This document shows, one piece after another, positions 16,290 through 23,923 of a DNA stretch of 64,000 bases. Below the pieces are notes generated by a model. It was not told where the DNA came from. It searched no databases and worked only from the letters and a program-made list of their open reading frames with translations. Position 1 is the first letter of the stretch, and the number at the start of each line of letters is the position of its first letter. The position numbers were made by a program, and so were the translations under genes. The stretch is from Rhodopseudomonas palustris (GTDB taxonomy: Bacteria > Pseudomonadota > Alphaproteobacteria > Rhizobiales > Xanthobacteraceae), in NCBI RefSeq assembly GCF_013415845.1, contig NZ_CP058907.1:1550001-1614000 (forward strand), read 5' to 3'.

Positions 16290-18602
16290 TCACAGCGGAA
16301 TGCGCGCGTACAGCGCAGTGCCCTTGCCGGGCGCGGATTCGATTTCGAGCGAGCCGCCGACCAGCGACAGCCGCTCACGGATGCCGAGCAAGCCCAGCCG
16401 CCCGGACGGCTGCTTACGGCCGGCGGTGACGAAGCCGCAGCCGTCATCCTCGACGATCATCGTCACCTGGTCGTCGCCGAGCTGCAGAATGACGCTGACA
16501 TGGCGGGCCGAGGCATGGCGCACCACGTTGGTGAGCGCTTCCTGCAGCACGCGGTACAGCGTGGTCTCGACCGGGGACGGCAGCCGGCGCGAGCCGAGCG
16601 TCATGTGCAGGTCGAACTCGATGCTCGACTTCTCGCTCCAGGAGTCGAGCAGGTTCTGGATCGCGGTCTGGATGCCCAGGTCGTCGAGTGCGGTCGGGCG
16701 GATTTCCCAGGCGAGGCGGTTGGCCTGGCGGCCGACGTCGGCGGTCAGGCTCTTCATCTCAGCGATGCGCTGCTGCAATTCGGGATTGTCGCCGGCGGCT
16801 TGGCCGAGCTTGTCGAAGCCGAGCTGCAACAGGGTCAGCGACTGGCCGAGCGTGTCGTGCAGTTCGCGGGCGATCCGTAGGCGTTCGGCTTCCTGATCTT
16901 CGACTGTCCGACGCAGCACCTTCGATAGGTCGGCCTCGACCAGCACCCGCCGCCGCTTCTCTTCCTGCAGCGTCTTGGCGACGTCTTTGGAGCGGCTCAG
17001 GCCGAGCTCGACCTGACGCATCAACTGTTCCTGCAGCAACTGCGCCGACCGTCGCTCGCGGGCGATGCCGTCGATCCGCCGCAGCACGACGTCGAGCAGC
17101 GACTCGCGCAACCGGTGCGCTGCATCGACATCCGTGTCGAGCCACGGCTCGCCATGCAGCCGCACCGATTCTTGCCAGCTCGACGCGCAGCCTTTCGGCG
17201 TTCGGGGCGCGCCTGCATCGACGCCGACCGGCTTGTTGGGCATGCCTGCCCAGGTGACGACGCGGACAACTTCAGGGCGGAACCACAGCACGTAGTTGTG
17301 CGGCGTGTTGGAAAGCGACAGCGCCAGGAGGCCGCTGGCGCAGCCGGCGAACGCCTTGGCGGGCGGATACGCCAGCGCCAGGCAATCGGTGTGGTACACG
17401 CCGTCGTGCGGGACGCCGTGCAACCATCCCATCATCGCGGCCACTTGTGCAGGCCCCGGTGTCGCACCGATTCCGGTGAACTGGCCGTCGATCCACAGAC
17501 CGACGCCGGCGGCCGGGATGAAGTCGAGCAGATTCGGATAGAACCGGATCAGCCCTTCGGCGAGATCCGACTCCTGGCTCATCCGCGTGACCAGCTCTTC
17601 GTGGATGCGCGTGCTGCGCAGCCGGGCGGCGAGCTGATCGGCGGCAAGCCGCGTCTCGAGCTGCAGCGATGCCATCTCGGCGAACAGCGCGCAGGCTTCG
17701 CGCATCCGGTAAGGCAGAAACCGTGGGGTGGCGTGATGGCAGACGATCAGGCCCCACAACTCGCCTTCGACCACTAGCGACAGCGAAAGCGACGCGGCGA
17801 CGCCGAGTTGGGCCAGATACAGCCGGTGTTCGGGGGAGGCGCTGCGGGTCGCGCTGAACGACAGATCAAGCGCGAGGCCGTTGCGCGGACTGTGCGCCGG
17901 CCACAGCGGTGCAGCGGGAGCATGAACGTCGGGCTGCACCCGGATCCGGCTGACGGACCCCGGCTGATTTGAGATGTCCGGTTGCGGATCGCGCAAGCCG
18001 AGGAACGGACTGGTTTCGGGACCGCGCGCTTCGGCGATCACGTCGGCGCTGCCGTCCGGCGCAAAGCGGTACACCATCACCCGGTCGAAGCCGGTCATGC
18101 TGCGCAGCTCGGCGGCCATCGCGTCGCAGAAGCCTTGGAGGTTTGGCGCCGGCCGTGCCCGCCGGATCATCGACTGCACCAGCGCCAGCGAATTTTCCGG
18201 CGCTGGTTCGCGGCGCGGATCGAGCTCTACCACCAAGAGCCCCGAGGCATGATGGACGATGACGTCGATCGGGGTGGCGTCCGGCGCATTCAGTGTGAAG
18301 GCGTGTTGCGGCCGCTCGATCCAGCGATCGGTAGTGGCAAGCGCCTGCAGCCTCGCAATCTGGTCGGACGAAAAGGCCGTGGAGGCTGCGGTGCCCGGCA
18401 ACAACTCCGCCGCCGCGCCGAGCAGCGATGCGGTCGCACCGGCGGCGTGGATGATGGTCAAATCCGCCGGAGCCAGCGCCAACAGAGCGGCGTGGGGCTG
18501 AATCGCACCGGGCAGGACCTCTGTACGCGTCCCACCGGCGAGGGTGATCGGGTCGAAGTCCGAAGCCCTGAGCTCGGCAGAATTGTCAAGGCCAGAGTGC
18601 AT
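16290..18602 (-). CDS. bphP4: Bacteriophytochrome-like histidine kinase without chromophore Cys (RpBphP4 type), 770 aa
   Basis: Domain order: PAS (about 15-120), GAF (about 135-310), PHY (about 325-500), coiled linker, then an HPK7/HisKA_3 dimerisation box with phospho-His in RIARELHDTLGQSL and a HATPase domain (TNVVRHASARHV, VEDDGCGF). The bilin-binding Cys expected about 8 residues before PGAIQPH is absent (Gly in GGTRTEVLPG), and no other Cys lies in the N-terminus. The PASDIP motif is degraded to PQPDIS. It should therefore not bind biliverdin covalently. In strain CGA009 this lineage was reported to have become a redox sensor. ATG at 18602 is used; GTG at 18605 is possible. It is divergent from pucBA. 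Confidence 0.88.
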   Translation of the reverse strand: MHSGLDNSAELRASDFDPITLAGGTRTEVLPGAIQPHAALLALAPADLTIIHAAGATASLLGAAAELLPGTAASTAFSSDQIARLQALATTDRWIERPQHAFTLNAPDATPIDVIVHHASGLLVVELDPRREPAPENSLALVQSMIRRARPAPNLQGFCDAMAAELRSMTGFDRVMVYRFAPDGSADVIAEARGPETSPFLGLRDPQPDISNQPGSVSRIRVQPDVHAPAAPLWPAHSPRNGLALDLSFSATRSASPEHRLYLAQLGVAASLSLSLVVEGELWGLIVCHHATPRFLPYRMREACALFAEMASLQLETRLAADQLAARLRSTRIHEELVTRMSQESDLAEGLIRFYPNLLDFIPAAGVGLWIDGQFTGIGATPGPAQVAAMMGWLHGVPHDGVYHTDCLALAYPPAKAFAGCASGLLALSLSNTPHNYVLWFRPEVVRVVTWAGMPNKPVGVDAGAPRTPKGCASSWQESVRLHGEPWLDTDVDAAHRLRESLLDVVLRRIDGIARERRSAQLLQEQLMRQVELGLSRSKDVAKTLQEEKRRRVLVEADLSKVLRRTVEDQEAERLRIARELHDTLGQSLTLLQLGFDKLGQAAGDNPELQQRIAEMKSLTADVGRQANRLAWEIRPTALDDLGIQTAIQNLLDSWSEKSSIEFDLHMTLGSRRLPSPVETTLYRVLQEALTNVVRHASARHVSVILQLGDDQVTMIVEDDGCGFVTAGRKQPSGRLGLLGIRERLSLVGGSLEIESAPGKGTALYARIPL

Positions 18603-18681
18603 CACTATCTACTCAATTTTCCGTGTCCGGGACTCGTCGGACCGGTTTGAGGATGTCCGGTATGACACGGACAGTCGTCAG

Positions 18682-18725
18682 TGTCATGTTAAATTGACAA
18701 AGATGTGTGTCAGGATAGTCTTACA
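18682..18725 (+). promoter_or_regulatory. Two PpsR/CrtJ operators upstream of pucBA
   Basis: TGTcatgttaaattgACA (18682-18699) and TGTcaggatagtcttACA (18708-18725) are both perfect TGT-N12-ACA palindromes, separated by 8 bases. TTGACA at 18694 overlaps the first site and could be a -35 box. The sites lie between the divergent bphP4 and pucB genes, so they may repress both. Confidence 0.8.
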
Positions 18726-18947
18726 ATCACTCGGATGTGATCAGGACGTGAGTCCTCGTCAGCCGAGGGCTGGAAGCATCCACATCGGTCCGCTCCAACG
18801 CGAGGCGACTCGTCGTTGTCCGGCGGATGGGTGCAGGAGCGAACAGGGAATGCTGAGACCAAGCGAACAAATGTTCGGCGTAGCAGCAATCAACCTACGT
18901 GCAGGTTCAGCACGACACTGATCGTAAGTCTCTCAGGAGGATTTACT

Positions 18948-19103
18948 ATGGCAGACGATCCCAACAAGGTCTGGCCGACCGGTCTGACGATCGCGGAATC
19001 GGAAGAGCTCCACAAGCATGTGATCGACGGCACGCGCATCTTCGGCGCGATCGCCATCGTCGCCCACTTCCTGGCGTATGTTTACTCGCCCTGGCTGCAC
19101 TAA
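18948..19103 (+). CDS. pucB: Light-harvesting 2 beta polypeptide, 51 aa
   Basis: Single-helix LH2 (B800-850) subunit binding bacteriochlorophyll. The polar N-terminus has the usual [16 protein letters not shown] with the conserved His. The helix is [15 protein letters not shown], where the His of AHFLA ligands B850 BChl, and the protein ends SPWLH. AGGAGG lies 7 bases before the ATG. Its location beside a BphP4-type kinase suggests the pucBAe pair of R. palustris. Confidence 0.95.
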   Translation: MADDPNKVWPTGLTIAESEELHKHVIDGTRIFGAIAIVAHFLAYVYSPWLH

Positions 19104-19115
19104 GGAGTACGTAAG

Positions 19116-19295
19116 ATGAATCAAGGTCGTATTTGGACTGTTGTGAAGCCGACCGTTGGTCTTCCGCTCCTGCTCGGCAGCGTGACCGTGATCGCGATCC
19201 TGGTGCACTTCGCTGTTCTCAGCAACACCACCTGGTTCTCGAAGTACTGGAACGGCAAGGCCGCGGCGATCGAGAGCTCGGTCTCCATCGGCTAA
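19116..19295 (+). CDS. pucA: Light-harvesting 2 alpha polypeptide, 59 aa
   Basis: Partner of PucB, opening [20 protein letters not shown]. The transmembrane helix contains the BChl ligand His in [18 protein letters not shown]. The aromatic residues after it, where residues tuning B850 absorption lie, are FSKYW. TAAGGAG precedes the ATG by 9 bases. It follows pucB after 12 bases, and expression should be co-controlled from the PpsR operators upstream. Confidence 0.95.
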   Translation: MNQGRIWTVVKPTVGLPLLLGSVTVIAILVHFAVLSNTTWFSKYWNGKAAAIESSVSIG

Positions 19296-19298
19296 TTC

Positions 19299-19348
19299 AG
19301 CTTCTTTCGAAGCTGTCGTGGCTGGACCGGGATCCAAGGGTCCCGGTC
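19299..19348 (+). terminator. Two hairpins after pucA (mRNA stabiliser or partial terminator)
   Basis: AGCTTC-tttc-GAAGCT (19299-19314) and GACCGGGA-N8-TCCCGGTC (19325-19348). There is no clear T-run. They probably protect the pucBA message and lower read-through into pucC, as is known for puc operons. Confidence 0.65.
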
Positions 19349-19481
19349 GCTTGCTTTGTAGCCCGAGCGGGGTGCGGACATTTGATCTGCCGCAGTTCAT
19401 CTTTGGTCGCAAAGTGGTGCTGTTCGATCGGACACCGGCGGATCTGACCGCCGGGCTCACGCAAGCTGGAATTGCTGCACG

Positions 19482-20918
19482 ATGAACACAGTCAGCCAAA
19501 AGATGATGAAAGTCTGGTCCTCGCTTGGGCCGCGCTTTCTGCCTTTCGCGGATGCGGCCACGCCGGATCTGCCGTTGTCCCGGTTGCTGCGCCTGTCGCT
19601 TTTTCAGGTCGCGGTCGGCATGTCGCTGGTGCTGCTGGTCGGCACCCTGAACCGGGTGATGATCGTCGAACTCAACGTGCCGGCCTCGATCGTCGGCGTA
19701 ATGGTTTCGTTGCCTTTGATCTTTGCGCCGTTCCGGGCGCTGATCGGCTTCAAATCCGACGTTCATAAATCTGCGCTGGGCTGGCGCCGCGTACCGTTCC
19801 TGTACAAGGGCACGATGGTGCAGTTCGGCGGTCTCGCCATTCTGCCGTTCGCGCTGCTGGTGCTGTCCGGCGGCGGTGACTCGGCGCAGGCCCCCGTCTG
19901 GGTTGGACAAGTTGCGGCCGCCGCGGCATTCCTGCTGATTGGCGCCGGTGTGCACACCACCCAGACCGTCGGCCTCGCGCTCGCGACCGATCTGTCGCCG
20001 CCGGAGTCGCGGCCGAAGGTGGTCGGCCTGATGTACACCATGCTGATGTTCGGCATGATCGCGAGCGCCATCATCTTCGGCGTGCTGCTCGCCGAATTTT
20101 CACCGGGACGCCTCATTCAGGTGATCCAGGGCTCTGCCGTCGTCACCATCGTGCTCAACGGCATCGCGTCCTGGAAGATGGAAGCGCGCCGCCGCGACAA
20201 TCCCAATCAGGTGACCGCACATCCCGAGGCACCGAGCAGTGGTTTCCGCGAATCGTGGGACGCCTTCATTCAAGGTCCGAACGCGATGCGCCGGCTGATC
20301 GCCGTCGGCTTCGGCACCATGGCGTTCAGCATGGAAGACGTGCTGCTCGAACCTTATGGCGGCCAGATCCTGCATCTGAGCGTCGGCGACACCACGAAGC
20401 TCACCGCGGCACTCGCGGTAGGCGGTCTGTTCGGCTTCGGCTACGCCTCGCGCGTACTCAGCCGCGGCGCTGATCCGTTCCGGATGGCGAGCTTCGGTGC
20501 GCTGGTCGGTATTCCGGCATTCCTCGCGGTGATCTTCTCCGCCGACTTGTCGTCGAGTACGGCCTCCGCGTTGGTGTTCGGTTTCGGTACGCTGATGATC
20601 GGCTTCGGTGCCGGTCTGTTCGGCCACGGCACGCTGACCGCGACGATGAACGCGGCGCCGAAGGATCAGGTCGGTCTCGCGCTCGGCGCCTGGGGCGCTG
20701 TGCAGGCTTCGGCCGCCGGTATCGCTATCGCGCTCGGTGGTATTCTTCGCGACGTGGTAACCGCTTATGCGCCGCACGGTTGGGGCGGGGCCGCGGCAGG
20801 TTATCACTTTGTCTATTACCTCGAACTAGTGTTGCTCATTGCCACGCTGGTGACGATGTTCCCTCTGACACGGCGGCGGGAACCGATTCTGATGCAGGGC
20901 CAGTTGCGCGGGTCCTGA
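19482..20918 (+). CDS. pucC: PucC family MFS protein (LH2 assembly factor), 478 aa
   Basis: Member of the BCD (bacteriochlorophyll delivery) family of 12-helix MFS-like proteins needed for LH assembly. Marks seen: LFQVAVGMSLVLLVGTLNRVMIVEL near residue 45, FRALIGFKSD, and SMEDVLLEPYGGQIL, which match the related gene at 63116. Length is usual for PucC. It sits downstream of pucBA after the hairpins and upstream of two repeat-protein genes. Confidence 0.92.
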   Translation: MNTVSQKMMKVWSSLGPRFLPFADAATPDLPLSRLLRLSLFQVAVGMSLVLLVGTLNRVMIVELNVPASIVGVMVSLPLIFAPFRALIGFKSDVHKSALGWRRVPFLYKGTMVQFGGLAILPFALLVLSGGGDSAQAPVWVGQVAAAAAFLLIGAGVHTTQTVGLALATDLSPPESRPKVVGLMYTMLMFGMIASAIIFGVLLAEFSPGRLIQVIQGSAVVTIVLNGIASWKMEARRRDNPNQVTAHPEAPSSGFRESWDAFIQGPNAMRRLIAVGFGTMAFSMEDVLLEPYGGQILHLSVGDTTKLTAALAVGGLFGFGYASRVLSRGADPFRMASFGALVGIPAFLAVIFSADLSSSTASALVFGFGTLMIGFGAGLFGHGTLTATMNAAPKDQVGLALGAWGAVQASAAGIAIALGGILRDVVTAYAPHGWGGAAAGYHFVYYLELVLLIATLVTMFPLTRRREPILMQGQLRGS

Positions 20919-20936
20919 GAGTGAGACGGAGTAGCT

Positions 20937-21587
20937 ATGACCCACATCATTACCCGCTTGTATGACTCGAGCAGCCGCCTGTCGGCACTCGAGAGCGATT
21001 TGAAGAGCAGTTCCTTCAAATACGCGGTGGTCACGGCCAGCCGTTCTTCCGCCGAAGAAACCGCTGCCGCGCTTCTCAAGGCCGGCGTGTCGCGCGCGGA
21101 AGCCGCGACTCTTGCCGATTATCTCAAGAAGGGTGGCGTCGTCGTCGCAGCGCAGGCCGAGTTCGGCTACGGCGCGAAACTCACCAAGATTCTCGACGGC
21201 TACGGGCCGAACCCGATCAGCCTGAAGTCGTCGTCCTCGTCGCGTGCCGCCGAACAGAGCGATGCCGCGCCGTTCTCGAATTTGATCCACGCGCCGGTGC
21301 TGCTCGAGACCTCCGGCCCGTACAAATCCTATTCCGGTGACTTGCTGCTGGTCGACAGCGACAAGACCTTCTCTGGTACGCCGCTGGTTATCAGCAGCGA
21401 TGGCCCGTATCAGTCGTTCTCCGGAACACCGTTGTTGCTCGACAGCAGCGGCCCATACAAGTCCTTCTCAGGGACTCCTCTGTTGCTGGACACCAGCGGT
21501 CCGTACAAGTCGTACTCGGGCGAACCGCTGTTGATCAACAACTCCACACCCTTCTCCTCCTGGCTGGGCCTGCCAGTGCTACTCTAA
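20937..21587 (+). CDS. Two-domain protein: stress-protein-like head plus seven LH2-gamma-like 16-residue repeats, 216 aa
   Basis: Residues 1-95 look like a small alpha/beta domain resembling YflT/general-stress 17M domains (LLKAGVSRAEAATLADYL followed by KKGGVVVAAQAEFG, then KILDGYGP). This is a resemblance judged by eye. A Ser-rich linker follows (98-110). Residues 112-216 carry seven units of the pattern PYKSFSGTPLLLDSSG, with the Gly/His anchor at 118, 134, 147, 163, 179, 195 and 211. One unit is 3 residues short, and the first and last are degenerate. The repeats match those of the next gene. It starts 18 bases after pucC. I infer a light-harvesting antenna accessory or assembly protein; no described family is known to me. 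Confidence 0.75.
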   Translation: MTHIITRLYDSSSRLSALESDLKSSSFKYAVVTASRSSAEETAAALLKAGVSRAEAATLADYLKKGGVVVAAQAEFGYGAKLTKILDGYGPNPISLKSSSSSRAAEQSDAAPFSNLIHAPVLLETSGPYKSYSGDLLLVDSDKTFSGTPLVISSDGPYQSFSGTPLLLDSSGPYKSFSGTPLLLDTSGPYKSYSGEPLLINNSTPFSSWLGLPVLL

Positions 21588-21602
21588 GTAAAGGAATCGA
21601 CC

Positions 21603-21896
21603 ATGAGCGAAGAATACAAAGGACACTCTGGACATCCGCTGATCCTGAAGCAGGAAGGCGAATACAAGGGCTATTCCGGTGAACCGCTGATCCTGAAGCA
21701 GGAAGGCGAGTACAAGGGTTACTCCGGTACTCCGCTGATCCTCGAGCAGAAGGGCGAGTATCAGAGCTTCTCCGGCACTCCGCTGATCCTGAAGCAGGAA
21801 GGCGAATACCGGGGCTTCTCCGGTGCGCCGCTGATCCTGAAGCAGGACGGCGAGTACAAGTCGTTCTCCGGCTATCCGCTGCTGCTCAACATCTGA
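21603..21896 (+). CDS. Six-repeat protein, probable LH2 gamma subunit, 97 aa
   Basis: Almost the whole protein is six 16-residue units of the form EYKGYSGTPLILKQEG, starting at residue 4, encoded by 48-base tandem repeats (21612-21893). Cryo-EM of R. palustris LH2 (published 2022, from memory) found a gamma polypeptide that runs as an undulating ribbon around six of nine alpha-beta units and binds six extra BChls. Six repeats here, directly in a puc operon, fit that well. The assignment to this gene is inference. AAAGGA precedes the start. It is preceded by a longer paralogue and followed by a terminator. Confidence 0.85.
   Translation: MSEEYKGHSGHPLILKQEGEYKGYSGEPLILKQEGEYKGYSGTPLILEQKGEYQSFSGTPLILKQEGEYRGFSGAPLILKQDGEYKSFSGYPLLLNI
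21612..21893 (+). repeat. Coding tandem repeat, 48-bp period
   Basis: Five full and one slightly short copies of a 48-base unit (gaatacaaagg...ctgatcctgaagcaggaaggc type), inside the gamma-like gene. Third positions vary between copies while the peptide is kept, which shows selection on the protein. Confidence 0.85.
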
Positions 21897-21922
21897 GCCA
21901 GCCGGCCCTACAGGTCCCATGA

Positions 21923-21957
21923 CGCCGCGGGCAGTAATGTCCGCGGCGCCGTGCTTT
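21923..21957 (+). terminator. Probable terminator of the puc operon
   Basis: CGCCGCGG (21923-21930) and CCGCGGCG (21941-21948) form a stem with a 10-base loop, followed by ccgtgctttt. It lies 27 bases after the six-repeat gene. Confidence 0.65.
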
Positions 21958-22036
21958 TGGGTCGCAAGAAAATGCTGGGCAAACGCGCGCCCAGCGGTCA
22001 ATCTGTTTCCAACGACACAAAAAAAGTCGAGGAAAC

Positions 22037-23578
22037 ATGACCCACTCTGCCTCCGCTGCGCCCAGCAGCGCCGCGGCGTCCACGCCGTTCAGCGACCCCG
22101 CTCCCAATCCCGATTGCGAACATGTCGACGTGCTGATCGTCGGCGCTGGCATTTCCGGCATTGGTGCCGCCTACCACCTGACGACGCAGTGTCCCGGCAC
22201 CCGCTTCGTCGTGCTCGAAGCCCAGGACGGCTTCGGCGGCACCTGGCGAACCCACCGCTATCCCGGCATTCGCTCCGACAGCGATCTGTACACCTTCGGC
22301 TATCGCTTCAAGCCCTGGACCGGCAAGCCGATCGCGACGGCTGCTGAAATCCGCGATTATCTCGGCGAGGTGATCGCCGAGCACGATCTCGCCCGCCACA
22401 TCCGCTACCGCCACCGCATCGTTTCGGCGAACTGGTCGAACGAGGATGCGTGCTGGACGATCGAGGCGTTGCGCGGCGAGGGCGGCGAGACCGTGCTCTT
22501 CACCGCCAACTTCCTTTGGATGTGCCAGGGCTACTACCGCCACAGTGAAGGCTATACCCCCGAATGGCCGGGCATGGCCGAGTTCAAGGGGCGGATCGTC
22601 CACCCGCAGACCTGGCCGGACGATCTCGACGTTGCCGGCAAGCGGGTGATCGTGATCGGGTCGGGCGCGACGGCTGCGACGCTGGTGCCGTCGATCGCCC
22701 CCAAGGCTGAGCACGTGACCGTCCTGCAGCGCTCGCCGACCTATTTCATTCCCGGTCGCAACAAGATCGAGATCGCCGACACGCTGCGCGAGCTCGGAAT
22801 CTCCGAAGATTGGATTCACGAGATCGTCCGCCGCAAGATCCTATTCGATCAGGCGACCTTCACCCGCCGCTCGATGAGTGAGCCCGAGGTGGTGAAGCAG
22901 GAGCTGCTCGCGGGCGTTCGCGCTCATCTCGGCCCGGATGCCGATCTCGATCCGCACTTCACGCCGAGCTATCGGCCGTGGCGGCAGCGTATCGCCTTCG
23001 TTCCCGATGGCGATCTGTTCAGGGCGATCGCATCGGGCAAAGCCTCGGTGGTCACCGATGAGATTGACTGCTTCACCGAGCAAGGTGTCCGGCTGAAGTC
23101 CGGCGAGACGCTTGAGGCCGACATCGTTGTCACCGCGACCGGCTTCAATCTCAACGTGCTCGGCGACATCGCATTCTCGATCGACGGCAAGCCGCTCAAT
23201 TTCGCCGAGACCGTGACCTATCGCGGCATGATGTTCACTGGCGTACCGAACATGGCGTGGGTGTTCGGTTATTTCCGCGCCAGCTGGACGCTACGGGCCG
23301 ATCTGGTCGCCGACTTCGTCTGTCGTCTGCTCAGCCACATGAAGCAGACCGGCCATCGCAGCGTGGTGCCGGCGTTGCGCCCGGAAGACCGCGACATGGC
23401 GCTGCTGCCGTGGATCGATCCGGAGAACTTCAACCCCGGTTATCTGATGCGCGGCATGCACCTGTTGCCGAAGCGCGGCGACAAGCCGGAGTGGCAGCAC
23501 AGCCAGGACTATTGGACCGAGAAGGATCAGTTCCCTGCGATCGATCTCGACGATCCGGCGTTCGTCTACAGCAGGTAG
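22037..23578 (+). CDS. Flavin-containing/Baeyer-Villiger-type monooxygenase, 513 aa
   Basis: FAD- and NADPH-dependent monooxygenase. The FAD motif VLIVGAGISGIGAAYHL lies at about residues 33-49. The Baeyer-Villiger fingerprint FKGRIVHPQTWP fits FxGxxxHxxxWP exactly. The NADP motif is VIVIGSGATAATLVP, and a DIVVTATGFN motif is near the end. Length is normal. GAGGAAAC lies just before the ATG. Substrate unknown; the position after the puc operon may be chance, because a terminator separates them. Confidence 0.88.
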   Translation: MTHSASAAPSSAAASTPFSDPAPNPDCEHVDVLIVGAGISGIGAAYHLTTQCPGTRFVVLEAQDGFGGTWRTHRYPGIRSDSDLYTFGYRFKPWTGKPIATAAEIRDYLGEVIAEHDLARHIRYRHRIVSANWSNEDACWTIEALRGEGGETVLFTANFLWMCQGYYRHSEGYTPEWPGMAEFKGRIVHPQTWPDDLDVAGKRVIVIGSGATAATLVPSIAPKAEHVTVLQRSPTYFIPGRNKIEIADTLRELGISEDWIHEIVRRKILFDQATFTRRSMSEPEVVKQELLAGVRAHLGPDADLDPHFTPSYRPWRQRIAFVPDGDLFRAIASGKASVVTDEIDCFTEQGVRLKSGETLEADIVVTATGFNLNVLGDIAFSIDGKPLNFAETVTYRGMMFTGVPNMAWVFGYFRASWTLRADLVADFVCRLLSHMKQTGHRSVVPALRPEDRDMALLPWIDPENFNPGYLMRGMHLLPKRGDKPEWQHSQDYWTEKDQFPAIDLDDPAFVYSR

Positions 23579-23589
23579 CGGCGTGTCTT

Positions 23590-23637
23590 CGAGCGCCTGC
23601 GGGGGCGGACACGCGGTCTTGCAGGCGCTCGTCTTTA
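23590..23637 (+). terminator. Terminator after the monooxygenase gene
   Basis: CGAGCGCCTGC (23590-23600) pairs perfectly with GCAGGCGCTCG (23621-23631), then TCTTTAACTTT. It lies 12 bases after the stop codon. Confidence 0.8.
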
Positions 23638-23923
23638 ACTTTGGATTAACTCAGTTGCTGGGAACGCGGTGTCTCTTATCACTTCGTAGTCCTCCGATTC
23701 ACACAGCCGTGAGGCGGTGAAAGCACAACGACTTCATGCGGTTCCGTACCGTGTGACATTGCGCCGCCGCCGCACGATGTTGTGCCGCACAATTCCGCGA
23801 TTAATTTCCATTCATCAAGCGTGTCCACGATCGCGTTGTTGCGATCGGTAGCCGACGGTCGGCTGCGCATGACGAGGCGTCGATGCCTCGGATGACACGA
23901 GTCGGATTGAAGAGGTTATTTTG
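23638..23923. other. Intergenic region before the efflux operon
   Basis: No supported gene. It should hold the promoter of the RND operon. Short dyads are visible (tgcgccgccgccgcacg; cgatcgcgttgttgcgatcg near 23827-23846), the latter a possible regulator site, but no regulator gene is adjacent. Confidence 0.35.

Noticed and set aside
21612..21893. Regular 48-bp repeats considered as a CRISPR-like or minisatellite array
   Set aside because: The repeats are in frame, keep the protein pattern with synonymous changes, and have no spacers.
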